A DNA stretch of 64,000 nucleotides from Chromatiales bacterium 21-64-14 (GCA_002255365.1 NCBI01000008.1:18643-82642), one strand, 5' to 3'. Positions 24,231 through 33,483 are shown, numbered from the stretch's first letter. Notes: generated from the sequence alone by a model not told the origin. Numbers and translations: made by a program.

Positions 24231-25412
24231 ATGTCGGTTTCCAACGAGGGGTTGCTTCTGGATTTGCTGTCCACCCCCACCGCGCCGTTCCGCGAGGATC
24301 AGGTCGTAGTGGTGGCGCAGCGTTGGCTGGAGCGGGCCGGGATCGCCCATTTCACCGATCCCGCCGGCAACTTGGTAGTGGGCGCGGCATCCCCACGCGC
24401 ATACCGGGCACTGATCGCGGCGCGCAGTACCGAGCCCGTGCGTCTGTTTGTCGCGCATATGGACCACCCAGGGTTTCACGGCCAACGCTGGCGTGCCGAC
24501 GGATGCCTGGAGGTGGTTTGGCACGGAGGCTCGCCGGTCCGCCACCTGCGTGGTGCCCGGGTGTGGATCGCCGGTCCTGAGGGTAATGTGGCGGAAGGAC
24601 GTCTGGTGGCCACCACCCTGCACGTGTCGGGCCGGTTCATGGCGGCCGGGGAGGTGCGGATTACCGCATGGCGGCACGACGGCCGGCGCCCGGCGGCACG
24701 GCGTCTGTTTGGCGGCTTTGCCTTCCGCGCCCCGGTATGGCGGGCCGGTGGTCGGATCTATACCAAGGCCGCCGACGATCTGGTGGGGGTGTTCGCGGTG
24801 TTGTCCACCGCCAAGCGTGTTCTGCGTCAAGGCGCGGTGCCTTTTCTCGGGCTTCTGACCCGCGGGGAAGAGGTGGGTTTCGTAGGCGCGGTGCGGCACT
24901 TCGAGCTGGGGTGGCTGCGCAACCCGCATCGCCCGTTGGTATGTGTGAGCCTGGAGACCTCCCGCACCTTGCCGGGGGCGCGCATCGGTTCTGGGCCGGT
25001 GGTGCGGTTGGGGGACCGGCGCACCGTGTTCGACCCCAATGCCCTGCGGGTGCTCGCTGGCGTGGCGGAGCGCACCCTGCCCGGGCGCCATCAGCGGCGT
25101 ATCATGGACGGCGGGGCGTGCGAGGCGACGGCGGCCACGGCTTGGGGCGTGCCCGCCGTGGGCATCTCCGTGCCGCTGGGGAATTATCACAACCAGGGTT
25201 TCGAAGGTGGGCCGGACTGCCGCGGCGTAGAGGGCCCTGCGCCGGAGTTCGTTCATCAGGACGACATCACCGGGCTGCTGACGCTATGCCGCGGTTTGAT
25301 GACCCGGGGACTGGCGTGGGCGTCGCCCTGGGACCGGGATCGCGCCCGCTTGTCGCGTAACGCCGCGCGCTACCGGACGCTGCTGCCCGCCGCTGCCGCG
25401 GGGCGGCGCTAG
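24231..25412 (+). CDS. M42/M20-type metallopeptidase (aminopeptidase-like)
   Basis: 393 residues. A two-zinc peptidase fold is supported by the ligand set in the right order: AHMDHPG near 80, KAADDLVGVFAV near 183 (bridging Asp), TRGEEVGFVGA near 205 (catalytic and metal Glu), SLETS near 241 (metal Glu or Asp) and NYHNQGFE near 322 (His). An inserted beta-domain between about residues 85 and 175 matches M42 lid domains. It would remove N-terminal residues from peptides in the cytoplasm. The sequence is divergent from textbook M42 enzymes, so the substrate is unclear. Probably cotranscribed with the SirB1-like gene 14 bases upstream. Confidence 0.75.
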   Translation: MSVSNEGLLLDLLSTPTAPFREDQVVVVAQRWLERAGIAHFTDPAGNLVVGAASPRAYRALIAARSTEPVRLFVAHMDHPGFHGQRWRADGCLEVVWHGGSPVRHLRGARVWIAGPEGNVAEGRLVATTLHVSGRFMAAGEVRITAWRHDGRRPAARRLFGGFAFRAPVWRAGGRIYTKAADDLVGVFAVLSTAKRVLRQGAVPFLGLLTRGEEVGFVGAVRHFELGWLRNPHRPLVCVSLETSRTLPGARIGSGPVVRLGDRRTVFDPNALRVLAGVAERTLPGRHQRRIMDGGACEATAATAWGVPAVGISVPLGNYHNQGFEGGPDCRGVEGPAPEFVHQDDITGLLTLCRGLMTRGLAWASPWDRDRARLSRNAARYRTLLPAAAAGRR

Positions 25413-25485
25413 CCCGCATTTCCCACAGTGCTCTGACCCGGCTGCAACGCCCGGAGCATCAACAAGCACCATTCGGATCAGCGCC

Positions 25486-26694
25486 TCAATCCGCCCCGTC
25501 GAAAGGACCGCCGCGCCGCAATGCATCCGCACCGAAGCGCTCCTGGATCCGATCCGCCACCGCGTCCAGGCGACTGTGACGTGCCTGCACGGCGTCATGA
25601 AACAGCTCACCCTGGGCGGCGTCGCGCGGTTCCAGGGCGCTGACGCCCATCCCCAGCAGGCGTATCGGCGGGCACCGCTCCGGGAGGCGCTGCGTCAGCA
25701 GGCCGCGCGCGGCGTCCCACAGTTCCTGGGTGATGTCGGTCGGCCGCGCCAGGCTATGGGCGCGGGTGAGGGTGCGGAAGTCCGCGAACCGCACCTTGAT
25801 CTGGACGGTGCGCCCGCGCAGGCCACAGCGGCGCAGGCGTTGACCCACCTGCTCGGTAAGAGATTGCAGCCAAGCCCGCAGCACCTGGGGATCATCCACG
25901 TCCACCGCGAAGGTGGTCTCGTGGGACACGGACCGGGCGTCGCGTTCCGGCACGACCGCCCGCGGGTCGATCCCCTGGGCAAGCCGCCAGAGGTGTTCCG
26001 CCGCGTTCCCGAACTGCCGCCGCAGCCGGTCCAAGGGCCGGCGCCGCAGGTCTCCGATGGTGTAGATCCCGTGTTCCTCGAAGCGGCGTCCGGCAACCTT
26101 GCCCACGCCCCACAGGCGTCCCACGGGCAGTGGGTCCAGGAACGCCTGTACCTCACCGGGATGCACGACCACCAGGGCATCGGGTTTCTTCAGATCGCTG
26201 GCCACCTTGGCCACGAATTTGTTGGGGGCCACGCCTACCGAAGCCACCAGCTGCACTTCCCGGGCGAGGTCGTCCTTGATGCGCCGTGCCACCTCCGGGG
26301 CAGGGCCGAACAGGCGCTCGCATCCGCTGAGATCAAGGAACGCCTCGTCCAGGGACAGAGGCTCCACCAACGGGGTGTAGCGATAGAAGACGTTGCGGAT
26401 CTGTCGCGCGACTTCCGCGTAATGGTCCAGGCGCACCGGTAACAGCACCGCGTGTGGGCACAGGTGCAAGGCGGTTGCCGTGGGCATTGCGCTGTGCACC
26501 CCGAAACGGCGTGCCGCGTAGTTGGCCGCTGCTACCACCCCGCGGCCCTCCGGCGTGCCCCCCACGATTACCGGCCGACCCACCAGTCCCGGCCGGTCGC
26601 GTTCCTCCACGGAGGCATAGAAGGCGTCCATGTCTACATGGAGGATGGCCGGCGGCCGTTGCTGGCCGCTGGCTGACGCGGAATCGGGGATCAC
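25486..26694 (-). CDS. dinB: DNA polymerase IV (Y family)
   Basis: 402 residues, error-prone translesion polymerase. Catalytic motifs: HVDMDAFYASVEERD near residue 19 (first metal Asp), SLDEAFLDLSG near 117 (Asp-Glu pair), YAARRFGVHSAMP near 60 (finger), the HhH region VGRLWGVGKVAG near 190 and the little-finger domain after 245. No Cys-rich or RecA-like additions. A beta-clamp motif is not clear at the C-terminus. No LexA box was recognised immediately upstream; the start lies 4 bases after the stop of the gene at 26699-27391, so it belongs to that transcript. Confidence 0.93.
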   Translation of the reverse strand: MIPDSASASGQQRPPAILHVDMDAFYASVEERDRPGLVGRPVIVGGTPEGRGVVAAANYAARRFGVHSAMPTATALHLCPHAVLLPVRLDHYAEVARQIRNVFYRYTPLVEPLSLDEAFLDLSGCERLFGPAPEVARRIKDDLAREVQLVASVGVAPNKFVAKVASDLKKPDALVVVHPGEVQAFLDPLPVGRLWGVGKVAGRRFEEHGIYTIGDLRRRPLDRLRRQFGNAAEHLWRLAQGIDPRAVVPERDARSVSHETTFAVDVDDPQVLRAWLQSLTEQVGQRLRRCGLRGRTVQIKVRFADFRTLTRAHSLARPTDITQELWDAARGLLTQRLPERCPPIRLLGMGVSALEPRDAAQGELFHDAVQARHSRLDAVADRIQERFGADALRRGGPFDGAD

Positions 26695-26698
26695 CGCG

Positions 26699-27391
26699 TC
26701 ACGACGTCGGCAAGTACTGCTGCGCCATCCGATTCAACGCTTCCCGATATTGATCGAACAATAGGGCGAGGCGCAGGAATACCTCACCGAGCCGGTATTC
26801 CCGGGCCAGCGGGTGGGATGCCGCCCGCTCGAAGTAGACGCGGCCGAAGTCCAGATAGTAGGCCGTGTCTACCGGGCGGCGTTTGAACCGGTGCCGGTGC
26901 TCGATCCAACGCGGGAACACCCCGGTCAGATACAGCGCGTAGTTGCCGATATGGGCGTAGATCAGAAACTGGCGCCGCGGCTCGGCGCGCGCCGCCTCAT
27001 CGATCATCCCTACCAGGTACTCGTGGTGCCGTGGGTCGTGGGCCTGGATCCGATGCACGCGGTCGTTGTTTACGAACAGGCTCAGCAGGTTCGCGATATA
27101 GTGAATGACACGCCGGTCCACCGGGCTGCGTTGACGGCCGAGCACTTGGCGCAATAGCACGTTGAACAGCAGGAAGGGAGAGATGTCCAACAGCAGCTCG
27201 CGGGATTCCAGGATCTCCCGGGATACGAACTCGCTGTCCAGCATGGACTCCAGGGTCGTGGGGAACTCCCCGATCAATACGGCGATTTCCTCGTAGCTGT
27301 GGCCGGGTTCCGGGAAGTGTTCCAGCAGGAAACGCAGGTCGCGGTGTTGAAGGGTGTGGACATCAGTAACGGCGAAGTCGGGGTGCGTCAT
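26699..27391 (-). CDS. Hypothetical all-helical protein upstream of dinB
   Basis: 230 residues, not recognised. Helix-rich and soluble: LQHRDLRFLLEHFPEPGHSYEEIAVLIGEFPTTLESML; IHYIANLLSLFVNNDRVHRI; AHIGNYALYLTGVFPRWIEHRHRFKRRPVDTAYYLDFGRVYFERAASHPLA. There is no signal peptide and there are no Cys pairs. The tail FLRLALLFDQYREALNRMAQ is amphipathic. GAGGG stands six bases before ATG 27391. It lies directly before dinB with a 4-base gap, so it is likely co-expressed. The upstream extension of the frame overlaps mltF and is not credible. Confidence 0.7.
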   Translation of the reverse strand: MTHPDFAVTDVHTLQHRDLRFLLEHFPEPGHSYEEIAVLIGEFPTTLESMLDSEFVSREILESRELLLDISPFLLFNVLLRQVLGRQRSPVDRRVIHYIANLLSLFVNNDRVHRIQAHDPRHHEYLVGMIDEAARAEPRRQFLIYAHIGNYALYLTGVFPRWIEHRHRFKRRPVDTAYYLDFGRVYFERAASHPLAREYRLGEVFLRLALLFDQYREALNRMAQQYLPTS

Positions 27392-27537
27392 GTTCAACCC
27401 TCGCTGCACGTACCAAGCCCGTTGGATATAGCCGCCCGGTGGTCTTGCTTCAGCCGCGCGGCCCCGGCGGCGGTCTGCCCAGTGGCGCATGCGGCTTGAC
27501 CATACCCACCGTGGGCGTGTTCCAGGCGGCGTCCGGT

Positions 27538-29076
27538 CTACATCCCTAGAATAGAATTTCCCCGGTCCAGATGCCAGGAGCCGGCCAAGCCGGGGGCGGG
27601 GGGCTGTACCCGGGCTCCCGCCCGCCGCAACTCCAGGGTGCGCGCCAGGATGTTCTCGTAATCCCGGATCCGGTTTACGTACTGGACCGGCTCGTTGCCG
27701 CGGGCGTAGCCGTGGGGCAGGGTCCGGTAGTAGCGCTGACGCGCCAGCAGGGGCAGCACTTGGCTCAGGCCGCTCCACCGGTTCGCCGGGTGTCCGAGCC
27801 GGCGTGCCAGCGCGCGCGCGTCCTGAATGTGGCCGAATCCAATGTTGTAGGCCGCGAGGGCGAACCAGGTGCGGTCCGGTTCGCGGATGTTCTTCGGCAG
27901 GCGCGCGCGCAGTTCGGCCAGATAACGGGCGCCGCCGCGGATGCTTTGCTGCGGGTTGAGCCGGTTGGTAACACCCACCGCGCGCGCGGTGTGGCGGGTC
28001 AGCATCATCATGCCCCGAACCCCGGTGGGGCTGATGGCGCGTGCGTTCCAACGCGACTCCTGATAGGACTGGACGGCGAGCAGCACCCAATTCAACCGAG
28101 TGCTCCGCGCGGCCTGCTGGAACAGGCCGCGGAAGCGGGGAAGGCGGCTATGGATGCGGCGCAGAAACGTCCGGGTGCCCACATAGTCGAATAGCTTGAC
28201 GTATCCGTAGTACTTGTTCATGACCGGGCGTAGCGCGCCGCTGCTCTGGTATCCGGAAAACCACTTGGTCACCGCCGTTTGCAAGCCGCGGGCGTCCCGC
28301 GGCAGGGCCCAGGCCAGGTCCTGGGGCTTGCTGAGGTCAAAGGCGACTACCAGCTCCGGAAAGTAGCGACGGTTGATGGCGACGATATTGGAGTCGGCCA
28401 CGGTACAGGGCAGTTTGCGCTGCCAGACCTGTTCCAGCAGATCTTCGCTGCTCAGTTCCAGGTCGGTGTGCCAGTGTAGCTTGGGGTATGTGCGTTGCAG
28501 GGTCGCGAGACGTTCCACGTAGCTGCTGTCCGCCGCCACCGTCAACGGCACCTCGGTGAGGTCCGTGACGGAGGTCGGGTGTGCACCGCCGCGGCGGCAG
28601 ACCACCTGCTGGCGCACGGTCTGGTAGGTGGGCCCGAACCGGAAGTCGTCGTGGCGTTGGCGGGTGCGGGTAAGCCCCGCTGCCGCGAGGTCGCCGCGGC
28701 CGTCCCGCAGGGCCTGGAGTACTTCCGCAGTGCTGTCCAGCACCACGAACTTCGCCTTTACTCCTAGATATCGCGCGAAGGCGCGGGCCATGTCGTACTC
28801 GGGCCCGGTAGGCGTGTCGTGTGCATCGTAATAGGTGGTGGGGGCGTTGCGGGTGAGGACGATGAGTTCCCCCCGTGCCTGGATCGCCTGGGGGGAATGG
28901 GCCGAGTGGTCGGTGCTGCAGGCAGTAAGGCCTGCAATCGTGGCGGCCCAGCCCACGAGTGTGAGATACCGGAGGGCGCGGCACGCGGCGGTGCGTGGCT
29001 CCGCGGGGGGTTCCAGGGGCACATAGGACGCGCTGGCCAGTGTCCACCTCCCCGACGTGACGGGACTCGGGGGCAT
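27538..29076 (-). CDS. mltF: Membrane-bound lytic transglycosylase F
   Basis: 512 residues. Cleaves murein to 1,6-anhydromuropeptides at the outer membrane. A lipoprotein signal ends in the lipobox LTAC (Cys53). Residues 65-300 form an ABC-type solute-binding domain (GELIVLTRNAPTTYY; GPEYDMARAFARYLGVKAKF; DLAAAGLT). Residues 320-480 are the SLT domain, with catalytic Glu in LAVQSYQESRWNARAISPTG, then GMMMLTRHTA and LAAYNIGFGHIQDAR. The long N-terminal extension before the hydrophobic segment suggests the true start could be internal, but no better start with a ribosome-binding site was found. Confidence 0.92.
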   Translation of the reverse strand: MPPSPVTSGRWTLASASYVPLEPPAEPRTAACRALRYLTLVGWAATIAGLTACSTDHSAHSPQAIQARGELIVLTRNAPTTYYDAHDTPTGPEYDMARAFARYLGVKAKFVVLDSTAEVLQALRDGRGDLAAAGLTRTRQRHDDFRFGPTYQTVRQQVVCRRGGAHPTSVTDLTEVPLTVAADSSYVERLATLQRTYPKLHWHTDLELSSEDLLEQVWQRKLPCTVADSNIVAINRRYFPELVVAFDLSKPQDLAWALPRDARGLQTAVTKWFSGYQSSGALRPVMNKYYGYVKLFDYVGTRTFLRRIHSRLPRFRGLFQQAARSTRLNWVLLAVQSYQESRWNARAISPTGVRGMMMLTRHTARAVGVTNRLNPQQSIRGGARYLAELRARLPKNIREPDRTWFALAAYNIGFGHIQDARALARRLGHPANRWSGLSQVLPLLARQRYYRTLPHGYARGNEPVQYVNRIRDYENILARTLELRRAGARVQPPAPGLAGSWHLDRGNSILGM

Positions 29077-29127
29077 GATAACAAAGGCCGCCGGGACGTG
29101 GGCCTGCGTCCCGGCGGTGTGGCGTTT

Positions 29128-29600
29128 ATTCGGCCAGCGGTCGACTGCTCGCGACCTGCGATGGCACGTCCTCGCGCAGATCGCTGCCCGCCGGGTCTGT
29201 GAGGGTCGCCAGGAATCCCATCAGATCCGCCATCTGCCGGTCGCTGAGGTCGCTGGGAACATGGTTTGGGCCACCAGCACGTTGGTCAGCCCCGGAGGAG
29301 ATCGCTGCCCGCCGGGCTGCGGAAACCCGTGGGCTGGGAGCGGTCCACCGCTACGCGACCATCCAGGAACGTACTGCGGAACTCGCTGGCCCCGAGGTTG
29401 AGGACCGGCGAGGCATTGCGCGGTACCCGCACGTGGATGGCGTTCGCGCCCCTGCCCGTATCGCGGGTGACCCCGAGCCCCGGCTGCCTTCCCCCACCGG
29501 CAGGGACCACCCGTCGCCGGTGTCGGTTAGCGCGTGATGGCAGCTCGCGCAGGATATGTTGCCGTTTCCACTGGGGAGTTTGTCAAAAAAAGAGTCACTT
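29128..29600 (-). pseudogene. Broken di-haem cytochrome c peroxidase/MauG-family gene
   Basis: Leftward reading gives family pieces in the right order but in different frames: LFF and DKLPSGNGNISCASCHHALT (haem motif CASCH), then AIHVRVPRNASPVLNLGAS and FRSTFLDGRVAVDRS, then LSDRQMADLMGFLATLTDPA with the terminal VPSQVASSRPLAE and a stop at 29128. At least three frame breaks are needed, one in the T-run at 29584-29590. Most of the middle, including the second haem motif, is gone. A 17-base direct repeat GATCGCTGCCCGCCGGG near 29180 and 29301 may mark one deletion or duplication. Confidence 0.75.
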
Positions 29601-29798
29601 TATGTCCGATTTATCCCCAGGCGCGGCTACGCGGGGTTCGGATTGAGCCACGGATGCACCGCGCCGATGGTCCGACATGCTGCGGGCCCGGTATGGGCTA
29701 TTGTCGCAACCGGCTCGGAGATCCATGATGGGTCAGCGTCAACGCGGTGTTATACACGGCCGGGGTCGTGGGCCAGGACCGACGGGAGGTGTTTGCGG

Positions 29799-30434
29799 AT
29801 GGTGGCCGTGCCCAGCTTTGCGTCGGTGGTGAGCGCGTGGATCCCGCGCGGGACCACGGTGCGCCGGCGGCGGATGGCCGCGGCTATCCTCGTGGCGATG
29901 GTTTTCCCCGCCGCCGGTGTAGCCGGGGGCCGGGATACCGACACCGGAGGGCGGCCGATGGGCCTGCGCATCGTCTCTACAGCATTTGCGTCGGGAGGCG
30001 CGATCCCCGCCCGCTACACCTGTGACGGTGCGGACATCTCGCCGGAACTCGCCTGGTCGGGGGTGCCCAAGGGCGCCAAGAGCCTGGTGCTAGTCGTGGA
30101 CGACCCGGACGCACCGGACCCAAGCGCGCCGCGCATGATCTGGGTCCATTGGGTCCTGTACAACCTGCCACCCGGCAGCCGCGGGCTGGCCGCGGCGATC
30201 ACGCCCGATGCACTTCCACCCGGAACGCTACCGGGGACCAACGACTGGAAGCGTGCCGGCTACGGCGGGCCGTGCCCGCCGGTGGGGCGCCACCGCTATT
30301 TTTACAAACTCTACGCCCTGGACGTGGTCCTGCCGGACCTGCACCAGCCCACCAAGGCACAGCTCGAAGCCGCTATGCACCGCCACATCCTGGCCCAGGC
30401 GGAACTTCTCGGGACCTACCAGCGCGAGCGCTGA
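29799..30434 (+). CDS. PEBP-family (RKIP/YbhB-like) protein, exported
   Basis: 211 residues. An N-terminal export signal (RRRR, then MAAAILVAMVFPAAGVAGG) is followed by a complete phosphatidylethanolamine-binding-protein domain: ISTA/FASGGAIPARYTCDG, SLVLVVDDPDAPD, WVHWVLYNLPP, NDWKRAGYGGPCPPVGRHRYFYKLYAL. These form the ligand pocket (DDPDAP and GxHRY). GGGAGG lies nine bases before ATG 29799; ATG 29874 would give a shorter, cleaner signal peptide. The ligand is unknown. Convergent with the GIDE gene 8 bases downstream. Confidence 0.87.
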   Translation: MVAVPSFASVVSAWIPRGTTVRRRRMAAAILVAMVFPAAGVAGGRDTDTGGRPMGLRIVSTAFASGGAIPARYTCDGADISPELAWSGVPKGAKSLVLVVDDPDAPDPSAPRMIWVHWVLYNLPPGSRGLAAAITPDALPPGTLPGTNDWKRAGYGGPCPPVGRHRYFYKLYALDVVLPDLHQPTKAQLEAAMHRHILAQAELLGTYQRER

Positions 30435-30442
30435 CCCCCGAT

Positions 30443-31372
30443 TCAGGACAGCCGGGCGCCGAGCGCCCACAGCAGGCCCGCGACGCAGAGGCCGAATCCC
30501 GCCAGCGCGAGTTGCGAACGCACGCGGTAACGGTGTGCCGCGGCCCGTTCCGTGCCCGCCACCAGCAGGTAGGGCTGGCGCGCAACCGGCGGCCGCACCA
30601 GGGTGTTGGTCTCGGGTTCCGCGGCGCGTTCGGCCCGTTCCTTCATCACCTGTTGCAACGCCGCCTCCCGCACCCGCGCCCATTCCTCGACATCGATCTG
30701 CCCGTCGGCGTTGCGGTCGAAGCGCGTGAGCAGCGCGGCGCGGTCGCCTTTCCACTGGCGCAGCAGCGCCGCGACGTCCGCGTCGAGGCTGTCGTCGGCG
30801 TCGCCCACGGTCTTGAACCAGCCCAGGGCGCACAGGGGTCCGGGCATGAGCCGTTCCTCCGTGTAGCGGTATTCGGCGAACGACGGCCGGCCCCCGGAGT
30901 GGGTGCCGAGTACCAGCGCGGGTGCGTCGGATCCGCCATACCACACGCGCCGCAGGCTCGGTATCACCTCGGCACGGTCCGGGTCCACGATGCACGCGCC
31001 CGTGCTGTCCTCAAGCCTGAACAACCCGTCGCTGACGCCTTTCTGCACGGTGTGCCACCAGCCGCGTCCGCGCAGGTCGGTGATACTTCGGCGGCGTTCG
31101 ATCCGGTAGCGGTACCACAGGCAGGCGATCCCGCTCAGCGGCGCGACGATGGGCAGGCCCCCCATGAGCGCCCCATGGCCTTCCAGTTCCACGTAACCCT
31201 GAGCCGCTGAGCGTAGGCGGGAGGTGGGCGTGTCCTCAATGATCCGGGAGCGGCGCAGGGCGCGCCAGATTTCGTAGAATGCAGTGCCAGCGAGCGCCAG
31301 CAACACCGTGAGTAGCAGCGCGAACGCCCCGGTGGACAGGCCGCGGCACCAAAGGGTGATGGATTCCAGCAT
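30443..31372 (-). CDS. GIDE-domain membrane protein with an EF-hand
   Basis: 309 residues. A membrane helix near 18-40 and a C-terminal helix near 285-305 enclose a soluble domain of the GIDE type (AAQGYVELEGHGALMGGLPIVAPLSGIACLWYRYRIERRR...; DSTGACIVDPDRAEVIPS). In the middle, DRNADGQIDVEEW (near 222) is a canonical EF-hand calcium loop (D-x-N-x-D-G-x-I-x2-x-E). Bacterial GIDE proteins commonly sit beside LemA and their function is unsettled. Here lemA is 57 bases upstream on the same strand. The calcium-binding loop suggests Ca2+-dependent behaviour, as inference. Confidence 0.8.
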   Translation of the reverse strand: MLESITLWCRGLSTGAFALLLTVLLALAGTAFYEIWRALRRSRIIEDTPTSRLRSAAQGYVELEGHGALMGGLPIVAPLSGIACLWYRYRIERRRSITDLRGRGWWHTVQKGVSDGLFRLEDSTGACIVDPDRAEVIPSLRRVWYGGSDAPALVLGTHSGGRPSFAEYRYTEERLMPGPLCALGWFKTVGDADDSLDADVAALLRQWKGDRAALLTRFDRNADGQIDVEEWARVREAALQQVMKERAERAAEPETNTLVRPPVARQPYLLVAGTERAAAHRYRVRSQLALAGFGLCVAGLLWALGARLS

Positions 31373-31429
31373 GACCGGGTGGTGGTGGCGATCGGGTTCG
31401 GTGCGGTTCGCCGTGCCGTGCAGGCGTGC

Positions 31430-32014
31430 TCAGGTGGCGAACAGCGCGCCCATGTCCACGTCCGCCCGCTCCTGTGCACTGAATTCCAGCAGATGGAAGG
31501 GTTCGAAGCCGTAGCGGCGGGCGATGATCACATCGGGGAACTGCTCGATGCGGATGTTGTTCAGATTTACACTCTCATTGTAGTACTCGCGGCGATCCGC
31601 GATGGTGCTTTCGAGCGATGTGATGCGGTCCTGCAGGTGCACAAAAGTGGTATTGGCTTTCAGGTCTGGATAGTTTTCCACTACTGCGTACAGGCTGCCC
31701 AGCCCGGAGCGCAGTTGTGCCTCCGCCGGCCCCAGGGCGCGGACATCGTGCTGTTCCCGCGCGTTGGCCACCCGGGCCCGGGCATCCATGACCCGTTCCA
31801 GGGTTTCCTGCTCGTAGCCCATGTACTGCTTGCAGACGGCCACCAGCTTGGGCAGCTCGTCGTGGCGTTGGGTTAGGAGCACGTCTATATTGGACCAGGC
31901 CTTGGAAACGCAATGTTTCAGGGATACCAGCCGGTTGTAGAGCACCACGGCATAGACTGCCACGGTGATGGTTCCCAGGCCTAGGGTGGCCCCGATCACG
32001 GTAGATGTGTCCAT
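31430..32014 (-). CDS. lemA: LemA family membrane protein
   Basis: 194 residues. One N-terminal helix (VIGATLGLGTITVAVYAVVLYN) is followed by the LemA helical bundle: YNRLVSLKHCVSKAWSNIDVLLTQRHDELPKLVAVCKQYMGYEQETLERV, RARVANA, YPDLKANTTFVHLQDRI, YNESVNLNNIRIEQFPDVIIA. All hallmarks are present (WSNIDV-L-QR-DE-P-L; YPDLKAN; YN-V--YN-xI--FP). GGGGGAGG stands just upstream of ATG 32014, so the longer frame upstream is not used. The function of LemA is unclear; it is paired with the GIDE gene downstream. Confidence 0.9.
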   Translation of the reverse strand: MDTSTVIGATLGLGTITVAVYAVVLYNRLVSLKHCVSKAWSNIDVLLTQRHDELPKLVAVCKQYMGYEQETLERVMDARARVANAREQHDVRALGPAEAQLRSGLGSLYAVVENYPDLKANTTFVHLQDRITSLESTIADRREYYNESVNLNNIRIEQFPDVIIARRYGFEPFHLLEFSAQERADVDMGALFAT

Positions 32015-32185
32015 CGCCTCCCCCGAATTTTCCCGGTCGCCGGGTCCCAGGCCCCCGCACCGTCTCTGCACAGCCCATAGCGACATTTCCCCGGGCCCGC
32101 TTTAGGGCCGTCCGCAACGCGGGCGATACGGTCTGGAGGGATGCTATAGTGGCCGCCAGATCCAGTGGAGTCGGAGGTGTACAGC

Positions 32186-33457
32186 GTGAAGACCGGTAAC
32201 CGTGCCAACCACCTGCGGACCGCCGCCGTCGGCCTGTTATGGTTGCTCAGCGGCGTCGTGGCCGGGGTGGTGGTGGATCGACAGATCCTCGCCGGCGTGG
32301 TGCCGCCAGATCGGATCCCTGCCACCGCCGTGCCGGATTTCCGGCTCATCGACCAGGCCTGGAATCTGATCGACGCGCACTACGTGGACCGCTCCGCCGT
32401 GAATCCCCGCAAGATGACCTACGGAGCCATTAGTGGGATGGTGGATGCACTGGGGGACACCGGCCACAGCACCTTTCTGACTCCGGAGATGGTGTCCGAG
32501 GCGCGTGACGCGGTGCAGGGTCATTTCCCCGGCATCGGTGCCGAGGTGCGGATGCAGGACAAGCGGGTGATCATCGTCACCCCCCTGGACGGTTCGCCGG
32601 CCCAGAAGGCCGGGCTCAAACCCGGGGATATCATCTTCAAGGTGGATGGCAAGGACACAGCCGGGGAATCCCTGGAGCAGGTGGTGCGCCGGATCCGTGG
32701 ACCGGCGGGCAGTACCGTGATCCTGTCGATCCGTGATCCCAAGACCTACAAGGCCCGTGAGGTCCACGTGGTGCGTGCCGAAATCAAGCTGCGCAGCGTC
32801 ACTTGGCACATGCTTCCCGGCACCCGGGTCGCGGACGTGCGCATCGCCTCCTTCAGTGAGGGGACATCCCGGGCACTGGAGAGCGCCATGGACCAGGCCC
32901 GTTCCCAAGGTGCCGCTGGGGTAATTCTGGATCTGCGCAACAACCCCGGAGGCCTGCTGTCCCAGGCCATAGGCGTGGCCAGTCAGTTTCTTCCGGACGG
33001 CAATAATGTATTGCTGGAGAAGAACGTGGAAGGGAAGCTGCGCCGCGTGCCGGTACGCAGTTCCGGGCCGAAATATGCCATGCCCATGGTAGTACTGATC
33101 AACGCCGGCACCGCCAGCGCCTCGGAGATCGTGGCCGGCGCACTGAAGGATGCCCACCGCGCGACGCTGCTGGGGGAAAAGACCTTCGGTACGGGCACCG
33201 TGCTGCAGGAATTCCCCCTTTCCGACGGCTCGGCCTTGATGCTCGCCGTGGAAGAGTGGTTGACCCCCAGTGGCAAGACCATCTGGCACCGGGGAATCAA
33301 ACCCGATACCACGGTGAGTCTGGCGGAGAACGTGCTGCCGCTGCGTCCCCAGGAGGAGAAATCCATGACCGCGGCTCAGCTGCGCGCCAGCAAGGACAAG
33401 CAGTTGATGGATGCGTTGAAAAAGGTGGAGGCGGAAGTCCGGCAGCAAGGGATATAA
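32186..33457 (+). CDS. S41 C-terminal-processing peptidase (CtpA/Prc type)
   Basis: 423 residues from GTG 32186, with GGAGG eight bases upstream. N-terminal signal/anchor helix (14-30), helical cap, PDZ domain (112-200: GIGAEVRMQDKRVIIVTPLDGSPAQKAGLKPGDIIFKVDG) and S41 core with the nucleophile region NAGTASASEIVAGAL (S311/S313). Oddity: the motif that carries the catalytic Lys in Prc and CtpB (FGKG) reads FGTG here (334-337), although the Gln that follows is kept (Q341). Such FGTG variants may use another residue or be weak proteases. It acts in the periplasm. Divergent from lemA, with a 170-base shared promoter region. Confidence 0.85.
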   Translation: MKTGNRANHLRTAAVGLLWLLSGVVAGVVVDRQILAGVVPPDRIPATAVPDFRLIDQAWNLIDAHYVDRSAVNPRKMTYGAISGMVDALGDTGHSTFLTPEMVSEARDAVQGHFPGIGAEVRMQDKRVIIVTPLDGSPAQKAGLKPGDIIFKVDGKDTAGESLEQVVRRIRGPAGSTVILSIRDPKTYKAREVHVVRAEIKLRSVTWHMLPGTRVADVRIASFSEGTSRALESAMDQARSQGAAGVILDLRNNPGGLLSQAIGVASQFLPDGNNVLLEKNVEGKLRRVPVRSSGPKYAMPMVVLINAGTASASEIVAGALKDAHRATLLGEKTFGTGTVLQEFPLSDGSALMLAVEEWLTPSGKTIWHRGIKPDTTVSLAENVLPLRPQEEKSMTAAQLRASKDKQLMDALKKVEAEVRQQGI

Positions 33458-33483
33458 AGGAGCGCGGCCCGACAGACTGTTCC

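Noticed and set aside
27392..28090. N-terminal extension of the gene upstream of dinB
   Set aside because: The extended frame overlaps mltF antiparallel in frame composition terms and is Arg/Pro-rich shadow sequence; a good ribosome-binding site supports ATG 27391.
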